DNA from: Melitaea cinxia
Lineage: Eukaryota > Arthropoda > Insecta > Lepidoptera > Nymphalidae
Length of the DNA stretch: 64,000 nucleotides
Assembly (NCBI RefSeq): GCF_905220565.1
Contig: NC_059404.1
Location: 12,428,472-12,492,471, forward strand
Reading direction: 5' to 3'
Made by a program: the position numbers and the translations under genes. Shown piece after piece: positions 11,783-24,664 of the stretch. Each line of letters opens with the position of its first letter. The stretch's first letter is position 1. The notes under the pieces were generated by a model. That model ran no database searches. It saw only the letters and a program-made list of their open reading frames with translations, and was not told the origin of the DNA.

Positions 11783-12944
11783 TTTTCGTCTTTTATATAA
11801 GTACAAGCACTCCTTAAGCAATTAACATATTTTTAAAATTTAGTGAAATAGTATTTACAATCTTCAATCTATAATAGATTAATAACTAAATACATTATTT
11901 TGATTTAAGATTCATATAACACTTGTCATAATTTACTACATAGTAATCAAAATGGCTCAATACCGGTGGACTCTCGTTTTATTCTCGCTCGGTACTGATA
12001 TTTGATCTAGGTGGTCCTTTGGTCTAGGTGTATTTCTTCTTCTAGGTAGGATTCTAGGTGTTTATATTGAGATGACTTTGGCGTTAAAAGCTAATTTAGT
12101 TTACTTCAGACTCAATGACTATATATATCTAAAAGTACTTCGTTGTATTGATTTTATGTTGTTAGAGACTAGTTAAGTTGACAATGCAAATCTCCGTTCC
12201 AAAGTTCTTGTCTCTGACCAAATAGCTCTAAATTTCTAAATGAAGTAAGTTACTAGACTAGTTTAGATAGCTAGGATATAAATTTAAAAGCTAGCTTAAA
12301 ATAAAATTAGGTCTTCTTAATAGAAAAGTTATACTAAATTCATTGAAAAGTAAAAATATAGATGAGAAAATTTCAAAATTGTTGCCATTTAATATCTCTA
12401 AAGAAAAATAAGTCGCCAAAATGTTCTAATAAAACCAATTCTTACTAAATTATTGAAACTTTTTTATGTTATATGTACATGTATTATTATTGTAGTATCT
12501 TGTTTAAGTTAACTGAAAAAAAAATGATTAAAAATAAATTTTAAAAAATCATAATTTCGTAAATTAAAAGAGTATCTTAACTTTCTTTCTGGTTTTTCTT
12601 AGCTGAATATGCATTAAGAATCCAGTGATATCATCACATTAACATAATACAATAACTTTAATCTAGATATTTCGCAAAGACGATACAATAATATTTGAAA
12701 ACGTATTTTAATAAAATAGTCTTACTTTATTTAATATCGTTAAGAATAAAACAATCGTAGGTATTAAGAATAAAACAGTTTTACCTGTGCAAGTCCCAAA
12801 TTACAAAAGGGTCAGGACTCGCAATATTCAGATAAAAACGCCCACGAGAAATCAATGTAGGTTCAGTAGTTTCAATGTTGAAACAAAGAGTACCCAATGA
12901 CTAAATAATACTTCAAAACATTTGAAAAAATTACATTAAAATAT
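11783..12944. other. No gene seen
   Basis: AT-rich, with no open frame beyond chance. Around 11990-12070 a short run repeats TCTAGGT several times; no family was recognised. Confidence 0.45.
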
Positions 12945-13010
12945 GTCCAGCCGTTTCGGAGGAGTATGTTAACTAACATTGTGACACGAGAATTTCATAT
13001 ATAAGATAAG
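12945..13010 (-). repeat. Helitron-like 5' end remnant
   Basis: CCAGCCGTTTCGGAGGAGTA followed by TGTGACACGAGAATTTCATA matches the 5' half of the minus-strand copies at 9661-9977 and 15016-15214. The CTAG end is absent. Confidence 0.4.
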
Positions 13011-13129
13011 GCGTTATTACTTTTATTATGGCTCTGTGAAAAAAGTATTAAATGTTTAATTCTGTATAATTCGTAAAGGTAGTATTGAATGTCCAATTGT
13101 TTTAGGTTTATTTTCTTATTATAATGAAA

Positions 13130-13216
13130 CAACTTTTTTTATCGCGGTTTATAAAGTTTTTTTAGATGCCCGACGTTTCTGATACTTTACAGCAACCATG
13201 GTCACAGGAGGAGATT
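13130..13216 (+). repeat. CCCGACGTTTC repeat, second copy
   Basis: TTTATCGCGGTTTATAAAG, GCCCGACGTTTCTGATACTT and ACAGCAACCATGGTCACAGG match 8775-8862. Confidence 0.5.
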
Positions 13217-13358
13217 TTATGCTTTTCATTGAAATTGGTTAGGCAATCTCTTTTTAATCATTTCGTATTTTTCATAAACGAATATTGAAAGGATATTGAA
13301 GGTATGCCTATTGCCCGCGTGCGAAGTTAGTATATCGTAAGTAAACTGTTTATAAGCA

Positions 13359-13361
<3 letters not shown>

Positions 13362-13430
<69 letters not shown>
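13362..13430. repeat. (TA)n microsatellite
   Basis: About 34 uninterrupted TA units, immediately followed by an (AATAC)n stretch. The 70-codon frame across it on the minus strand is an artefact of the repeat. Confidence 0.95.
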
Positions 13431-13434
<4 letters not shown>

Positions 13435-13600
13435 ACAATACAATACAAATACTCTTTATTGTACACTATCAGAGAAAAATTTTACACCGTAAAAGAAAAT
13501 ATAGACATGTACAAAAGGCGGTCTTATCGCTAAAAGAGCGATCTCTTCCAGACAACCTCTAGCATGAAAAGGACATGACTAAAGAATTAGACGGCATGGA
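13431..13600 (-). repeat. Retroposon 3' end, simple-repeat tail
   Basis: A (CAATA)n tail followed by CTTTATTGTACACTATCAGA and GGCGGTCTTATCGCTAAAAG, then CGATCTCTTCCAGACAACCT. The last blocks recur at 26480-26525, so this is the 3' end of one interspersed non-LTR-type family in minus orientation. Confidence 0.45.
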
Positions 13601-13611
13601 GGTGTACATAC

Positions 13612-13614
<3 letters not shown>

Positions 13615-13643
<29 letters not shown>
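13615..13643. repeat. (TA)n microsatellite
   Basis: About 14 AT units just downstream of the retroposon fragment. Confidence 0.9.
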
Positions 13644-13644
<1 letters not shown>

Positions 13645-13679
13645 CTTAAGCCTGAATATGAATAAACCATTTTAAAGAT

Positions 13680-13790
13680 TGCCGGTGTAGGCTAGATGAG
13701 GATGGCGGAAAACCGGAAGCTCGGCGCGAACTTGGGTAACTTGGGGAACTTGAACTATGTCTAGTAGTGGGATGCTACAGGCCGAATCGT
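13680..13790 (+). repeat. Degenerate GAT-tail retroposon end
   Basis: GGCGCGAACTTGGGTAAC..., CTATGTCTAGTAGTGGGATG, CTACAGGCCGAATCGTA: a diverged version of the end seen at 42885-43164 and 60671-60990. Confidence 0.45.
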
Positions 13791-13799
13791 ATACGATTA

Positions 13800-15015
13800 C
13801 AAAAAATGCATATACTGACATAACAACATCAGAAGCTCCCAAACATAGTAAGTACCCAATCTTTTGGTATTCGAATAATAAAATAAAGATCGAAAGAAGA
13901 ATATAGATAATAAAAAGCTGTCGTGAAAAGTTCGAGAATCTAAGAAATTAAAAAGAATCGTTATCTTGTTTGTCTACATTGTACGAAATAAAAAAGTATG
14001 TCCTAAGACTGTTGACGCTTTTATATAAGCTAAACTTTTTTATTATAATCTGACACACTGGCAGGAAAACCGAACCTATAAATGTGTAAAAAAAAACTTG
14101 CCTTTCTATCTGTAAATTACTAATGACGGTATCTCTTATACTATTGACTGAAAAATAATGTTTGAACGAACTGCGTAGCTCCATAACTTATTCTCTAATT
14201 ACATTTCTTCAAAAATTAGAAGTAAAGAAATTTTTTTTTTTTTGTAAACAAATTAATTCATATATTTATATAATTAATTAAATATTTGTAACAAAATATA
14301 TTCAGTGTAGTCATTAAACTCACAAAATAATTACACATATCCTCAGTTTTATTCACCGCTTGTAAGTGTCAAACATAGTCCATTCATTTATTTAGAATAA
14401 TAGCTCCCAGTAATGGCAAAATAGTAATTATGATTTCGCTAATATCACGCAGAATGGCGAAGATAAGTGTTAAAATATAGTAAGTCCACTAACATTAGGT
14501 TTATTGACCTCTATGACGTTTTGTCAGTCTTTATTTGTAATGAACAAACAACTTTCTATACAAATTGTTCTTACAGTACATAATATAAGATGTAAATAAA
14601 AAGCTAAATTATATATACATGCGGCTTGCTTGCTTCTTTTTATTGCTGCACCTACGTAAAGTTATATCGTAAAAATTCCTGTCTCGTAGGTACAAGAAAG
14701 TTACTATTCGTCTATGAGGAGATAATTTTAAAGATGGTCATCTCCAAATTCATAACTATTTAAAAAAATTATTCGAATGTTTGTACTAAGGATTAAAACT
14801 TATTTAATTTTTTCAAAATATGTAAACGCAATTTCAAAAATATAATTTAAAGTATAAAAACATGGCACATTACAAATGAGTTTACTTTCAAATGTAGTCA
14901 TAGATCTAGTAAATTTGGAAAACTAGACAATTAATTTCGAAGTTAACAAATGTCGATTTTATATAAATTGACGTGGACAAAAAAGACACATCTTGTATAA
15001 AATTATAAATAATTA
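13800..15015. other. No supported gene
   Basis: AT-rich. A 78-codon minus-strand frame at 13948-14184 has no recognisable domain. Nothing else seen. Confidence 0.4.
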
Positions 15016-15214
15016 CTAGCTGACCTGGCGAACTTCGTATCACCTTATTTTTTTCTGAAATATAATAATAACATAATATATCAAAATAAAATATAGCCTA
15101 TCTTTTAAGTTGGATCAAACTGCACACGGTGTGCAAATTTGACTAAAATCGGTTAAGTAGTTTAGGAGTCCATTGAGGACAAACATTGTGACACGAGATT
15201 TATATATATTAAGA
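15016..15214 (-). mobile_element. Short Helitron-like element
   Basis: Minus-strand ends TCTTAATATATATAAATCTC (5') and GGTCAGCTAG (3') with A/T flanks. It is about 120 bases shorter than 9661-9977, so internally deleted. Confidence 0.6.
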
Positions 15215-16054
15215 TTTTTCACGAGCTAATTGCTTAATTGTAAAATATTTATTTAATCATTTTTAATTTATTTTGTTTGTATATGATCGAAACATAATTA
15301 GGAATAATGATAACTGAAGTTTTGTTATTCTAAAATAATCGAGAATAACTATTATAAAATTGCTATTTATCGATAAGTGACGTCTTATTGTGATATCATT
15401 TTATGGACAGAATAGTAGTAACATAGATTTTGTGTTATTGCTGTGATTCGTTCAACAGGCGATATTAAGATTTTAAGATAATTTTGAATTCACTTTAAAA
15501 ACAAATCAAATATTTCAAAAAAATTTCATATAGAAAGTATTTATAGTTATTATCGTATAAAAGAAGTGCCAGAAGAATAAATAAATATAGTTCAAAATAA
15601 TTAAACTGCTAAAATATTTTTAACAAAATTTTATTTGTAAAGAATCGTTTAAAATAAAACATAATTTAACAAAAGAAACAATTTTGTCTTTAAAGAAATA
15701 CCTCTTAAGGTAAACAAAACGTTCTGAACTGCTCCTGCGGGAATTTTTCCTAGACCGCTATTAATTATCTAAAATACTTTGTCGACCTACCTTGTCCTCA
15801 GACAATAAATGGTATTGTGGAAAACAGTAGTTTAAGTAAGTGCAAGCGAGCGTCGCTTTTCTTTAGCATTCGCATGATTTGTGTTGCCAACTGTAACTTA
15901 AAAGTGGAGCTAGTTTTAATTTGAATAACTGAGTCGTAATGAAATAATGGCATGTACGAGTACGGCGTACTTGTAGTACTTATTTTAAAAAAAATTATAT
16001 AGGTACTTCTTTACGTGTTTTTTTATAAACTTACCTTGTATATAAGTTGGCTTG

Positions 16055-16260
16055 GCCTATGCCTCCTTTCTATATGAAAAAAAAACGGTTAGAACTTAAT
16101 CCTCTTCACTGCTACATTGTGGATAGGGAGGTAATTTCCATATCTTGAAAAAAGTTCGGTAAAATTTGTCTTTTACAACAATCAAGACGCTATGTGGGAA
16201 AATTTACGAACTCTCCAAGGCACAACTGAGATGCATGGCAGGAAATGTCTTTCTCAAAAT
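16055..16260 (-). repeat. Degenerate SINE body
   Basis: Carries GCCTATGCCTCCTTTC, GAACTTAATCC and CTCTCCAAGGCACA, matching the order of the tRNA-derived SINE body at 3930-4267 and 47530-47835. The pol III boxes are lost. Confidence 0.4.
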
Positions 16261-16495
16261 CTAGAGCAGCCCTACTAGGGAAGTATCTCTACCTTACAGA
16301 AGATCACAGCTAAATAATACTGATTTTAAGCAGTCTTGTGTTCGTGTGGTGAGTAAAGTAACCGAAGCTCCTGAGTGGATCAGGGGTAGGGTCGGCAACG
16401 CGCTTGCGATGCTTCTGGTGTTGCAGGCGTCTATAAGCTACGGTAATCGCTAAATCTCGGTGAGCCGTACGCTTGTTTGCCGACCGAGTTGATGT
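16260..16495 (-). mobile_element. SINE-like repeat, GGTCGGCAAACAAGCG family
   Basis: Reverse complement of the 10028-10330 family: TACCTTACAGAAGATCACAG, AACGCGCTTGCGATGC, GCTTGTTTGCCGACC in order. Lies directly against the SINE remnant. Confidence 0.6.
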
Positions 16496-17129
16496 TGTGT
16501 AGTGACATAAAAAAAATATATTAATCTAAATCTCTAAATCTTATGCCTACTTATCGTACCACTATATTAAACACTTATCTTATGATAATTTTCCAAGAAA
16601 ACCACATTTAATAACTATATTAGAATATTTTTAGTGTATTCAGAAACAAGCATAACACAAAACATCGATATCATACACAAACTTACACAAAAATAATACA
16701 GCCTTTTTTAACAACATACACAACAAACACAAACTACACCCTACGTCTGTTTGTATTAGCTATCATGATGTAAAAGGTTTAGTTTCGATGTATTAGTTGT
16801 TTTTGCGTAACTCCGGAAACATGAAACAAACAAAACTTTCCTCGTAATAATATTACCTAATGTGATGAATAGAACCCTTAAGTGTAGTGCACACTAAACA
16901 TTCTGAAATACAGTACGATGACCGGCTATAGTGAACTATAGTGATCTGTATCTTTTAGAATTGTACAAAACTTAATAGTTTTCTTTTGCTACTTATAAAT
17001 TGCAATTTTGCACGCATTTTATTTATTTGATAGTAAAATTAATGAATAAATATATTTTGTATCAGAGTACATCACATATGCGCTGTGATGTAGCACTTCT
17101 AATGATATTTTTATTTCTTGATTTTTATA

Positions 17130-17325
17130 AAGATATTTAAAAAGTTTGGATGAAGGTTTGTTACTCAGTCACGCCAGAACGGCTGAACTGATTTGAATAA
17201 AATTTAGTACAGAAAAGATTTGGAAAAGTTAGGGACGCTTTTAGTATGTACAAAATATAGATATGCGAGGCATAGTTTTATAGCCGAACGAAGTGGCGTC
17301 TGGCAGCTTCTTGTTTTATTTGATA
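17130..17325 (+). repeat. Possible Helitron-related fragment
   Basis: GTTACTCAGTCACGCCAGAA, CGGCTGAACTGATTTGAATA, AAATTTAGTACAGA and AGCCGAACGAAGTGGCG resemble the conserved interior and end of lepidopteran Helitron-like repeats, but no clear CTAG terminus or 5' end is visible. Confidence 0.3.
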
Positions 17326-17646
17326 ATTCTGCTCACACTACAACTTAGCACAATAAACGTACATAAGCTTTCTTTACCCTTTCTAAGATAAAACAATATA
17401 TTTATTAAACATTCAAAATTAATTAATTGTTCATTTATTTATTTTTTTATAAATGGAGACAAGACAAGAAATCAAAGAAAAAAAGAATGAATTAATAGAA
17501 CATTATATAATATAAATACCATTATATTGTCGTGCAATTTCAATTAAGTCATCCATTTTTAAGAGCCAAATAAATTATTATTTTAAAATTTACGTAAATA
17601 AACAAGCGACGCTGATGCGTCATAACACAACACTGTTCACATTAAT

Positions 17647-17832
17647 CTGACGTGTCGTGATGGCGCCGTTTCGGCATCCCCCGCAACCCGCTTATCTGAC
17701 GCGAATCGGGATCGGTTTTGATGCGACACATCAGAAGCCATCACGACACGACAGAACACATAAATGTAAACGTTGTCATATAAAATGTATGATACCGATT
17801 CTGTTCTGATGCGACACGACACGACACGTCAG
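17647..17832. mobile_element. MITE with CTGACGTGTCGTG ends
   Basis: CTGACGTGTCGTG at 17647-17659 is the exact reverse complement of 17820-17832. The interior repeats related words (GATGCGACAC, CACGACACGAC), giving a palindromic structure. About 186 bp, no coding capacity. Target duplication not clear. Confidence 0.5.
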
Positions 17833-18410
17833 TCAAATATAAATCCGCCTTAAGACATTACACATTGCAAGTTTATATCTATAATTAATCCTGAGGTTCA
17901 TGCCAACACTGACATATATATTTTTTATTTTTCTTACCCAGAAAAGAGGCGAAAGTATTTTGCTATACAGTCTTATATTTGGTAATATCCTTAAGACTCT
18001 ATCCATCATTAATACTAACATCTGTTATTCTATTCTCTAACATAGCATAGGAATAGCGTTAGTTATCCCCAATCGGCAACTCATAAATAAGTAGAGCAAC
18101 TGGCACCCATCCAAATACATATAAGAAGGAATATTTATGACCACGCACAAAGATTTTTTTTCACATGGCCGCAAAATGTTAAGTTCACAGATACGGAAAG
18201 TGGGACAATGTGAGATAATTCCGGGATTAGGTTAACTTATACTTGTTGGTGAAAGGAGTGTGTACATTGCGGATAATTTGTACGCAAACATACAAAGTTT
18301 GGACGTAGGTAAGGTATAAATAATTCATCCAAAGTTACGCTAAAGTTTATTATGTACACATTTTTTTCCTGTTTTAAAAGATAAGCAATAAAAATGCAGT
18401 TACTGAAATT

Positions 18411-18957
18411 GGCAAAAAATCGTCCAAGTTCGAGTCGGACTCGCGCACAAAAGGATCCGTAAAATTGACTAAATTAAACATAAATAAATGTTCTGTAAAG
18501 TATTTAATTGTTAAATAAAACTAAATTTTTGTGAATGTTTGAAGCGTTTACCTAGTGCTGATTTTAATATCGGGCAATAAGCGGCAAAAATCACCCTTGT
18601 TGTATGAGAGCCCCGCCTAAAAATTGTTTAATTATAATTTTACTATTTTTTATCAAAGGAAATGTACAATTAAGTATTTTGTAAATTTTTCAAGTGCCTA
18701 CCTGTTTTATTTATACCGCGCAAAAATAGGCAAAAAATCGCATTTGTTGTTACGGCCCTTAATTTTTAATTTTATTTTGTTTTTAATATTTGTTGTTATA
18801 GCGGCAACAGGAATACATGATTTGTGAAAATTTAAACTGTCTAGCTCTCGCGAATTTTGAGATACAGCCTGGTGACAGAGAGACGGACAAACGGACGGGC
18901 GGAGAGGCAGTAAAGTAGGGTCCCGTTTTTTTTACCCTTTGGGTACGGAACCCTAAA
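18411..18957. mobile_element. Repeat with GGGTACGGAACCCT end
   Basis: Begins near GGCAAAAAATCGTCCAAGTT and CGAGTCGGACTCGCGCAC and ends CCCTTTGGGTACGGAACCCT, preceded by GACAGAGAGACGGACAAACG. These blocks are a recurrent insect interspersed repeat as I remember it. A palindromic GAGTCGGACTC lies at the left. The 67-codon frame inside is not a gene. Confidence 0.5.
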
Positions 18958-20252
18958 AATGAGTTTGTCGCAATCGAAGAGTTGGCGTGCTTCAGTACAT
19001 TAAAGTTTTTTTAGGATCGAATATAATCGAAAAATATAATAGCTATTGGTCAAAACCTCATACAGATGTGTTTAATTGTTATCGTTTTTTCTATAGTTAT
19101 TACGATTGTCTGCTACCAGCCGCAATAAACTGGCTCCTACTTCATAATATATAGTCCAATTTCAAGTATTACCTTACCTTAATTATTGAAAAATACAAAG
19201 ATCGATATAAATTTGAAGATTCTTAGCAAACATTTTATCTTTGGGTGCATGCGAAATTTTTTTTATATTATTTTTAACTTTCGACAATCACGACACGACT
19301 GAACTTTTTCTATTTTTGATTACAATAATTTGAATCGTAAATATTTGAACATTAATTTTGAGTGATTTAGATAAATTTGTTGATATTGTTTTTTTCTTTT
19401 TGTAAAATATTAAATAATAAAATTAAAACCTATCCACACAAATCTAAACTCTGAACAAATATAAAATTATAATAAAAAATAAATAAGAACTCGTTAGTAA
19501 CAAGCTGCCCGTAAAAAAAATCGAATGTCGAACGCTTCTCGTGACGCCACAAGCACGGCGCATACTTCATTCTGACGTCGCTACAATAGTTCATTTCAGA
19601 CATTCACCGAATATTTATTGCATTTTAATAATAATAAATTATCAGGATGCAGTCTGTAGTAACGTTCGAGAAGCCATTACCGCATTTAAGTCTGCCGGAT
19701 TGGGATGCTCGACTGTACGGCTTGCAGGTGATTTAGTTTATTTTATAGCTAGCTTAGTCTAAAGCCGTGGCGTTACTTTTCTATGTTAGCGATCGGCTAG
19801 CGATCGATTAACGTAGCCGTATACGGTAACTGTACGTAAATTAAAATTTGCTACAACAGCTTGTTTGTTTTAAGGTTAGAAAAGATAAAGTTCAAACATA
19901 AAATATTATTACATTTTCATTAATTTATAGTTGTTTAGAAACAAATAATATAAAGCTACATTTGAATATAAAGCTAGCTACCTTTTGTCTATGCGGTTGA
20001 AGTGAGAATTTTTTAAGTTTTAATTAGTAGTGATTTTCTTTTCGGTCTTTATAATTATGTCATGTAGTGTTTATATCAAATTCTCGCTAATAATATATAA
20101 GGTAAATTGGTATTGGACTATATTGTTGGAAAATAAGAAAATAATCATCTAAATAATTCCTTACTTCCACAAGAAGCAAACTTTTCAGCGTTTGACAAAT
20201 GATTTCTACTTTTTCACAGATAAATATTTCCGATTTTAGTTGTAATCTATAA
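18958..20252. other. No supported gene
   Basis: AT-rich. The 73-codon frame at 19541-19762 has no splice context or known domain. No repeat recognised. Confidence 0.4.
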
Positions 20253-22307
20253 TCTATAATATATATAAAAGCGAAAGGTCACTCACTCATCACGAAATCT
20301 CCGAAACTATAACACCTACAAACTTGAAATTTGGCAAGTAGGCTCCTTATAGAGCGTAGACATCCGCTAAGAACGGATTTTATGAAACTCGACCCCTAAG
20401 GGGGTAAAACGGGGGTTGCAAGTTTGTATGAAAGTCCTATGTTTTTGAAGTAAGAGACCTGAAATTTTAAATGTATGCTCTATAGATGATGAGAAGACGT
20501 TCAAATAATGTATCTTTAGAAATCAACCCCTTTTTGGGGTTAAAACGGGGGATGGTAGGTTGACTCACTGATCACGAAATCTCCGAAACAATAAAAGCTA
20601 CAAACTTGAAATTTGGCAGGAAGGCTCCTTATAGGGCGCAGAGATCCGCTAAGAACGGATTTTGCGAAACTCGACCCCTAAGGGGGTAAAACGATGGTTG
20701 TAAGTTTGTATGAAAGTCCTATGTTTTAGAAGTAAAAGACTTGAAATTTAAAATGTATGCTCTATAGATAGCGAGAAGGTGTCCAAATAATGCACCGTAA
20801 TCTATATATATAATAGAGAAAGGTCGCTGACTCACTCATCACGAGAACTTAATAACCGCTGGATGGTCCATCCATCCAGCAGGCCTAGCATGCGCGCCAC
20901 GACAAAATTTTGTCTACCCCTTTTCTCGTATTATCTCTCTATGTCTACAGTAGCTAACATGCGTGCACGCGATACTCTTCTCGTTACGTCAAGAAGAGAT
21001 AATCATTAAATTTTAGTGATCTGTGATATTTATCTCTACGGAAGCTAACATGACATCGTAATTTTGTCGAATTTTGTCGTTTTAGGAAGAGAAACTTCTC
21101 GTCTTCAATATTATCGACGAGAAAGACGATAAATAAAAAATAAATAAAACCGGGTGCCTATTTTTTGTATACCATGGCGTTTCCCTATTATAATTATATA
21201 ATTTCGGTATACGAAGAGCGGGAAATGCGAAAAGTCGAGTGAAGTGTGCCATATAATGACACAAAAAACGTATTTGCGCCCTGTTGCTTCTTACTCTAAA
21301 TAATAATAATAATAATACTTTATTTCAGACCAAAGTATAAGTCCATATTGGGTTAGTACAACAAGACAAGACAACATTCAGAATAAAAAACAAAACAAAA
21401 TTATATTAAAAAAATCAATAACTAAAAATAAAATTAAATAGAATAAAAGTAAAATCAATAATCAAAAAAAAAAAATTCAAAAAATTTTAAAAATTAAAAA
21501 AAAAAAAAAAGAAATGCGTGATAGAATTACAATTATCTAATGTGCGACAAGATATAAAGCACAACACGAGCATATTGTTTTACATATATAATTAAATTCA
21601 TTTACTTACGCCGTTTTATTTTCCATATTAGATTTTTTAAATTAGATATACACTTTTTATCTTAGCCAAAAGGCCGAGAACATTGTTAAATAAAACATGT
21701 GTCACTCGTTTGAAATTGGTCAATAACCTTGTAAATTCAACTTTACGACATAAGAAATAAGAATGATATTCAGTTGTGATTATGGTTGATAATGTTTCTC
21801 TACTCGACAAGGCGAAGTCTTCGGAAGAGAATTTTGTCTCTCGTAGTGCGCATGTTAGGGTAATCGAGAAAATACTTGATGTAGACATTATCTCTCTCTC
21901 TCGTCAAGAGATATCTCGTTGTATGCATGCTAGGCCGGCAGGATGGACAAAGATGAAATTTGGCAGGGAGGTAGATTATAGTTAGTAGACGTCAACTAAG
22001 AACGGATTTTGCAATATTCCACCGCTAAGGGGGTTTACTTGGGATCAATAGTTTGTATGAAACATATACAGCAGCTATAGGTTCGTCGATAGGTTATTTA
22101 TACTGCAGCCTGAAAATAAAACTAAGAATGTGGTGTATAGAGAGGTTTTATAAAAACAACTATTAAATTATACTAAATTGTGCGTTTTAAAAAGTTACTC
22201 AGAGTAATAAGCATTTCAAGTGATTGAAATAAAAAAAAAATGCGTTAAACATCTTAATAGTAATGCATATCTTCATAACCACGCGGATGTAGTCGCGGGC
22301 AACAGTT
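20253..22307 (+). mobile_element. Helitron-like cluster with tandem duplication
   Basis: Starts A|TCTATAATATATATAAAAGC at 20253. A block of about 280 bases (TCACGAAATCTCCGAAAC to GTATGCTCTATAGAT) occurs twice, at about 20290-20490 and 20571-20770, sharing ATCCGCTAAGAACGGATTTT and CTCGACCCCTAAGGGGGTAA. A third 5' end begins at 20801, and its body resumes at about 21946 (TGAAATTTGGCAGGGAGGTA, AACTAAGAACGGATTTTGCA) beyond a nested element. A degenerate 3' end (GGATGTAGTCGCGGGCAACA then GTTAG) lies near 22275-22307. Confidence 0.55.
20866..21945. mobile_element. TIR element nested in Helitron
   Basis: Left CCAGCAGGCCTAGCATGCG (about 20876-20894) and right TGCATGCTAGGCCGGCAGG (about 21921-21939) are inverted copies around the core GGCCTAGCATGC. 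GGATGG flanks both sides (20861-20866 and 21940-21945), a possible 6-bp duplication. The interior holds a (TAA)n run and A-rich tract (21300-21510) and scattered TCTCGT words near both ends. No transposase frame is visible. Confidence 0.4.
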
Positions 22308-22309
22308 AG

Positions 22310-22523
22310 TGTATTATAAAACAATGCCCCCAAAAGTGTATGTGATCGATTTCCTCAAAATCTACTGAACGGATTTTCATGCGATTTCACCAATGGAGAG
22401 AGGGCTTGGAGAAAGGTTTACGGAACGGCTAAGCCGATTTCGATAATAGTTTCACTGGAAGTTTGCCGGGAAAACTTTGTGACGCACTGATTTCTACGCG
22501 GGCGAAGCCGCGGGCACAGCTAG
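22310..22523 (+). mobile_element. Helitron-like 3' portion
   Basis: Ends CGGGCGAAGCCGCGGGCACA then GCTAG|T at 22523. The GC-rich imperfect hairpin about ten bases before CTAG is the usual Helitron 3' signature. The 5' start is not clear. Confidence 0.55.
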
Positions 22524-23150
22524 TAGTTTTATAAATACAAGTCAAGTACATTGTAAGTTCAGCACAGCTATTATGTTGTATAGCAGTTTCGAGTGAAGAT
22601 AGTGTAAATGCACTTGGAAACTACAAAAATCCATTGTGCTCAAAAAGCAATGCTCGAAAGGTTCGAGAAGTTTCTTTTTTACAGCACCAACCATTCTGAA
22701 CTGGGTGGGATACTAGCAGCTACACTATCGCTACTATTTCGCTTCTAATTCTAAATGTCAAAAAATAATGTTTCACCACGTGTATTCTTAGTATTTTGAA
22801 CGAAAAGATGTGCCTACTATATAATATAAGTTTTAACTCTCGTAGTCATTAACACTATGAATGACGGCATTATGTCGCTTACGGGTGCATCATGACGCTT
22901 GCAATATTAACCAAAGTTCGTGTTAAATATCCGGTTTTATTTATAAAACATAATGCCCAAGAAAAGCTGTGCTACTAACAAACGAGTCTTAATATGGAAT
23001 AGTTCTATCCTAATAATTGTAGTCTCTTATGTTATAAACCAAAATATACCATCCAAAGGTTGTCTGGAAGGAATTGCTTTTATGCAATAAGGTCGCCTTT
23101 TGAAGTTATTCTTGTTTTTGGTACTTTTTTTTCTGATATGATCATACATT
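22524..23150. other. No gene seen
   Basis: Unassigned sequence, AT-rich, no supported open frame. Confidence 0.4.
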
Positions 23151-23444
23151 ACAGCCTATACAGTCCACTGCTGGACATAGGCCTCCACAAGTTTACGTCA
23201 AAAATAGCGTGAACTCATGTGTTTTGCCCATAGTCAACCACGCTGGGCAGGCGGGTTGGTGACCGCAGGGCTGGCTTTGTCGCACCGAAGACGCTGCTGC
23301 CCGTCTTCGGCCTGTGTATTTCAAAGCCAGCAGTTGGATGGTTATCCCGCCATCGGTCGGCTTCTTAAGTTCCAAGGGGGTTGTGGAACCTTGTTATCCC
23401 TAAGTCGCCTCTTACGAAACCCACGGGAAGAGAGGGGGTGGCTA
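23151..23444 (-). repeat. Retroposon 3' region, GAT-tail family
   Basis: Inverted, near full-length copy of the 1-297 repeat: ACAGCCTATACAGTCCACTG at one end and AGAGAGGGGGTGGCTA at the other. Overlapping open frames on both strands are by-products of its GC-rich body. Confidence 0.7.
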
Positions 23445-24664
23445 AATTCTTTAGTGCCGTAGCCACACAGCACATGATCATAAAGAATATGTTATTACAT
23501 ACATTATATAACATTTACGTATATTACATAAGAATAATCAAAAATATATGTTTGATTTCGTCTTTTAACTTAATAATAAAAACCTCTTTCGGGTAAATTT
23601 ATACTTTGAAATCGTATTTCATAAATCTAGACAAAGGACTGCTTATGACATCTCAGTGTATAAATCTTTCTACCTCTGTTTATTGTTTAGCAAATATTTA
23701 CAAAGAGACGAGCAAATTAAAATTATATTCAAAAAGAGACTAGAAATTTCGTACGGTAAATATAATTTTACATCTCGGTAACGGCGAAGTTAGATGAGAT
23801 TTTTGTGTGCTTAAGCAAAAGTTACAACACGCAGCTTTGCTCTCGTGTTATTTGGTAAAAGTGTTAACTTTATAAATAAATGTTTAAAACTTACCAAAAA
23901 ATGATTATGGAGCAAACTCGATCTTAGATTTCTTATTTCTCTGCATTATATTCAAGCTTAAGACTACTTTTATACGTTAATTAGCGTTTTGGGCTTCTGT
24001 ATTGTATGTGTTTCCGGACCCCCGACACAATAGAAAATCCTACTATGGGTCGTTAAACGTGAAGCGTTTATTTATTTTCAATATTTAAAATTAACAAAAG
24101 CTCAATTAAACATGATTGGGAATTTTATAGCCACTCGAGTCGAATGATTGTATTTTGGACAAATTAGTTTCTGAGAAAACACAAAAACTTCGTTTACGGG
24201 TTTTTATATTTACCCGATAACAATCGTAACTTTTGTGTATATAATTAATTCAGAGCGGAGTCACACAATGGATTAAGCCTACCCTTCTCCTGTAAAGGAA
24301 AAGAGTTTGTCAAATTGACCAAATTGAAAATGGAAACCTACCCATATTTGTGGAATCGGTAAAAAATAATAACAATTGACATGATTTTCAAGATATCCAG
24401 AGGTATTTAGCATTCCAATTATCCATTTTGAATTCAATACATATCAATTATTAAGACATCAAAACATTTAAGCTAAAAACTAAGTTTGTCCGCTTGCCAC
24501 CGATCGTCTCAGTCATTATAAGTTCGTAGACAATATTTGCGGTGTTAAAATGTAGTGATAATTGAATCATTAAAATAGTCCGTTAATAAAGGAGTGTTAA
24601 AGAAACCGTTAGTAAAAAATATGATCGAATTTATGACATTAATCATTACATATCAACCAATATA
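23445..24664. other. No supported gene
   Basis: Nothing convincing. A short stretch near 24270-24310 (GATTAAGCCTACCCTTCTCC) vaguely resembles the inverted SINE body but is too diverged to call. Confidence 0.35.

Noticed and set aside
13226..13438. Minus-strand frame with a Tyr-Ile run
   Set aside because: Produced by the (TA)n microsatellite.
23193..23596. Overlapping GC-rich open frames on both strands
   Set aside because: They fall in the GAT-tail retroposon copy; the same frames recur in its other copies (78-299, 60653-60859).
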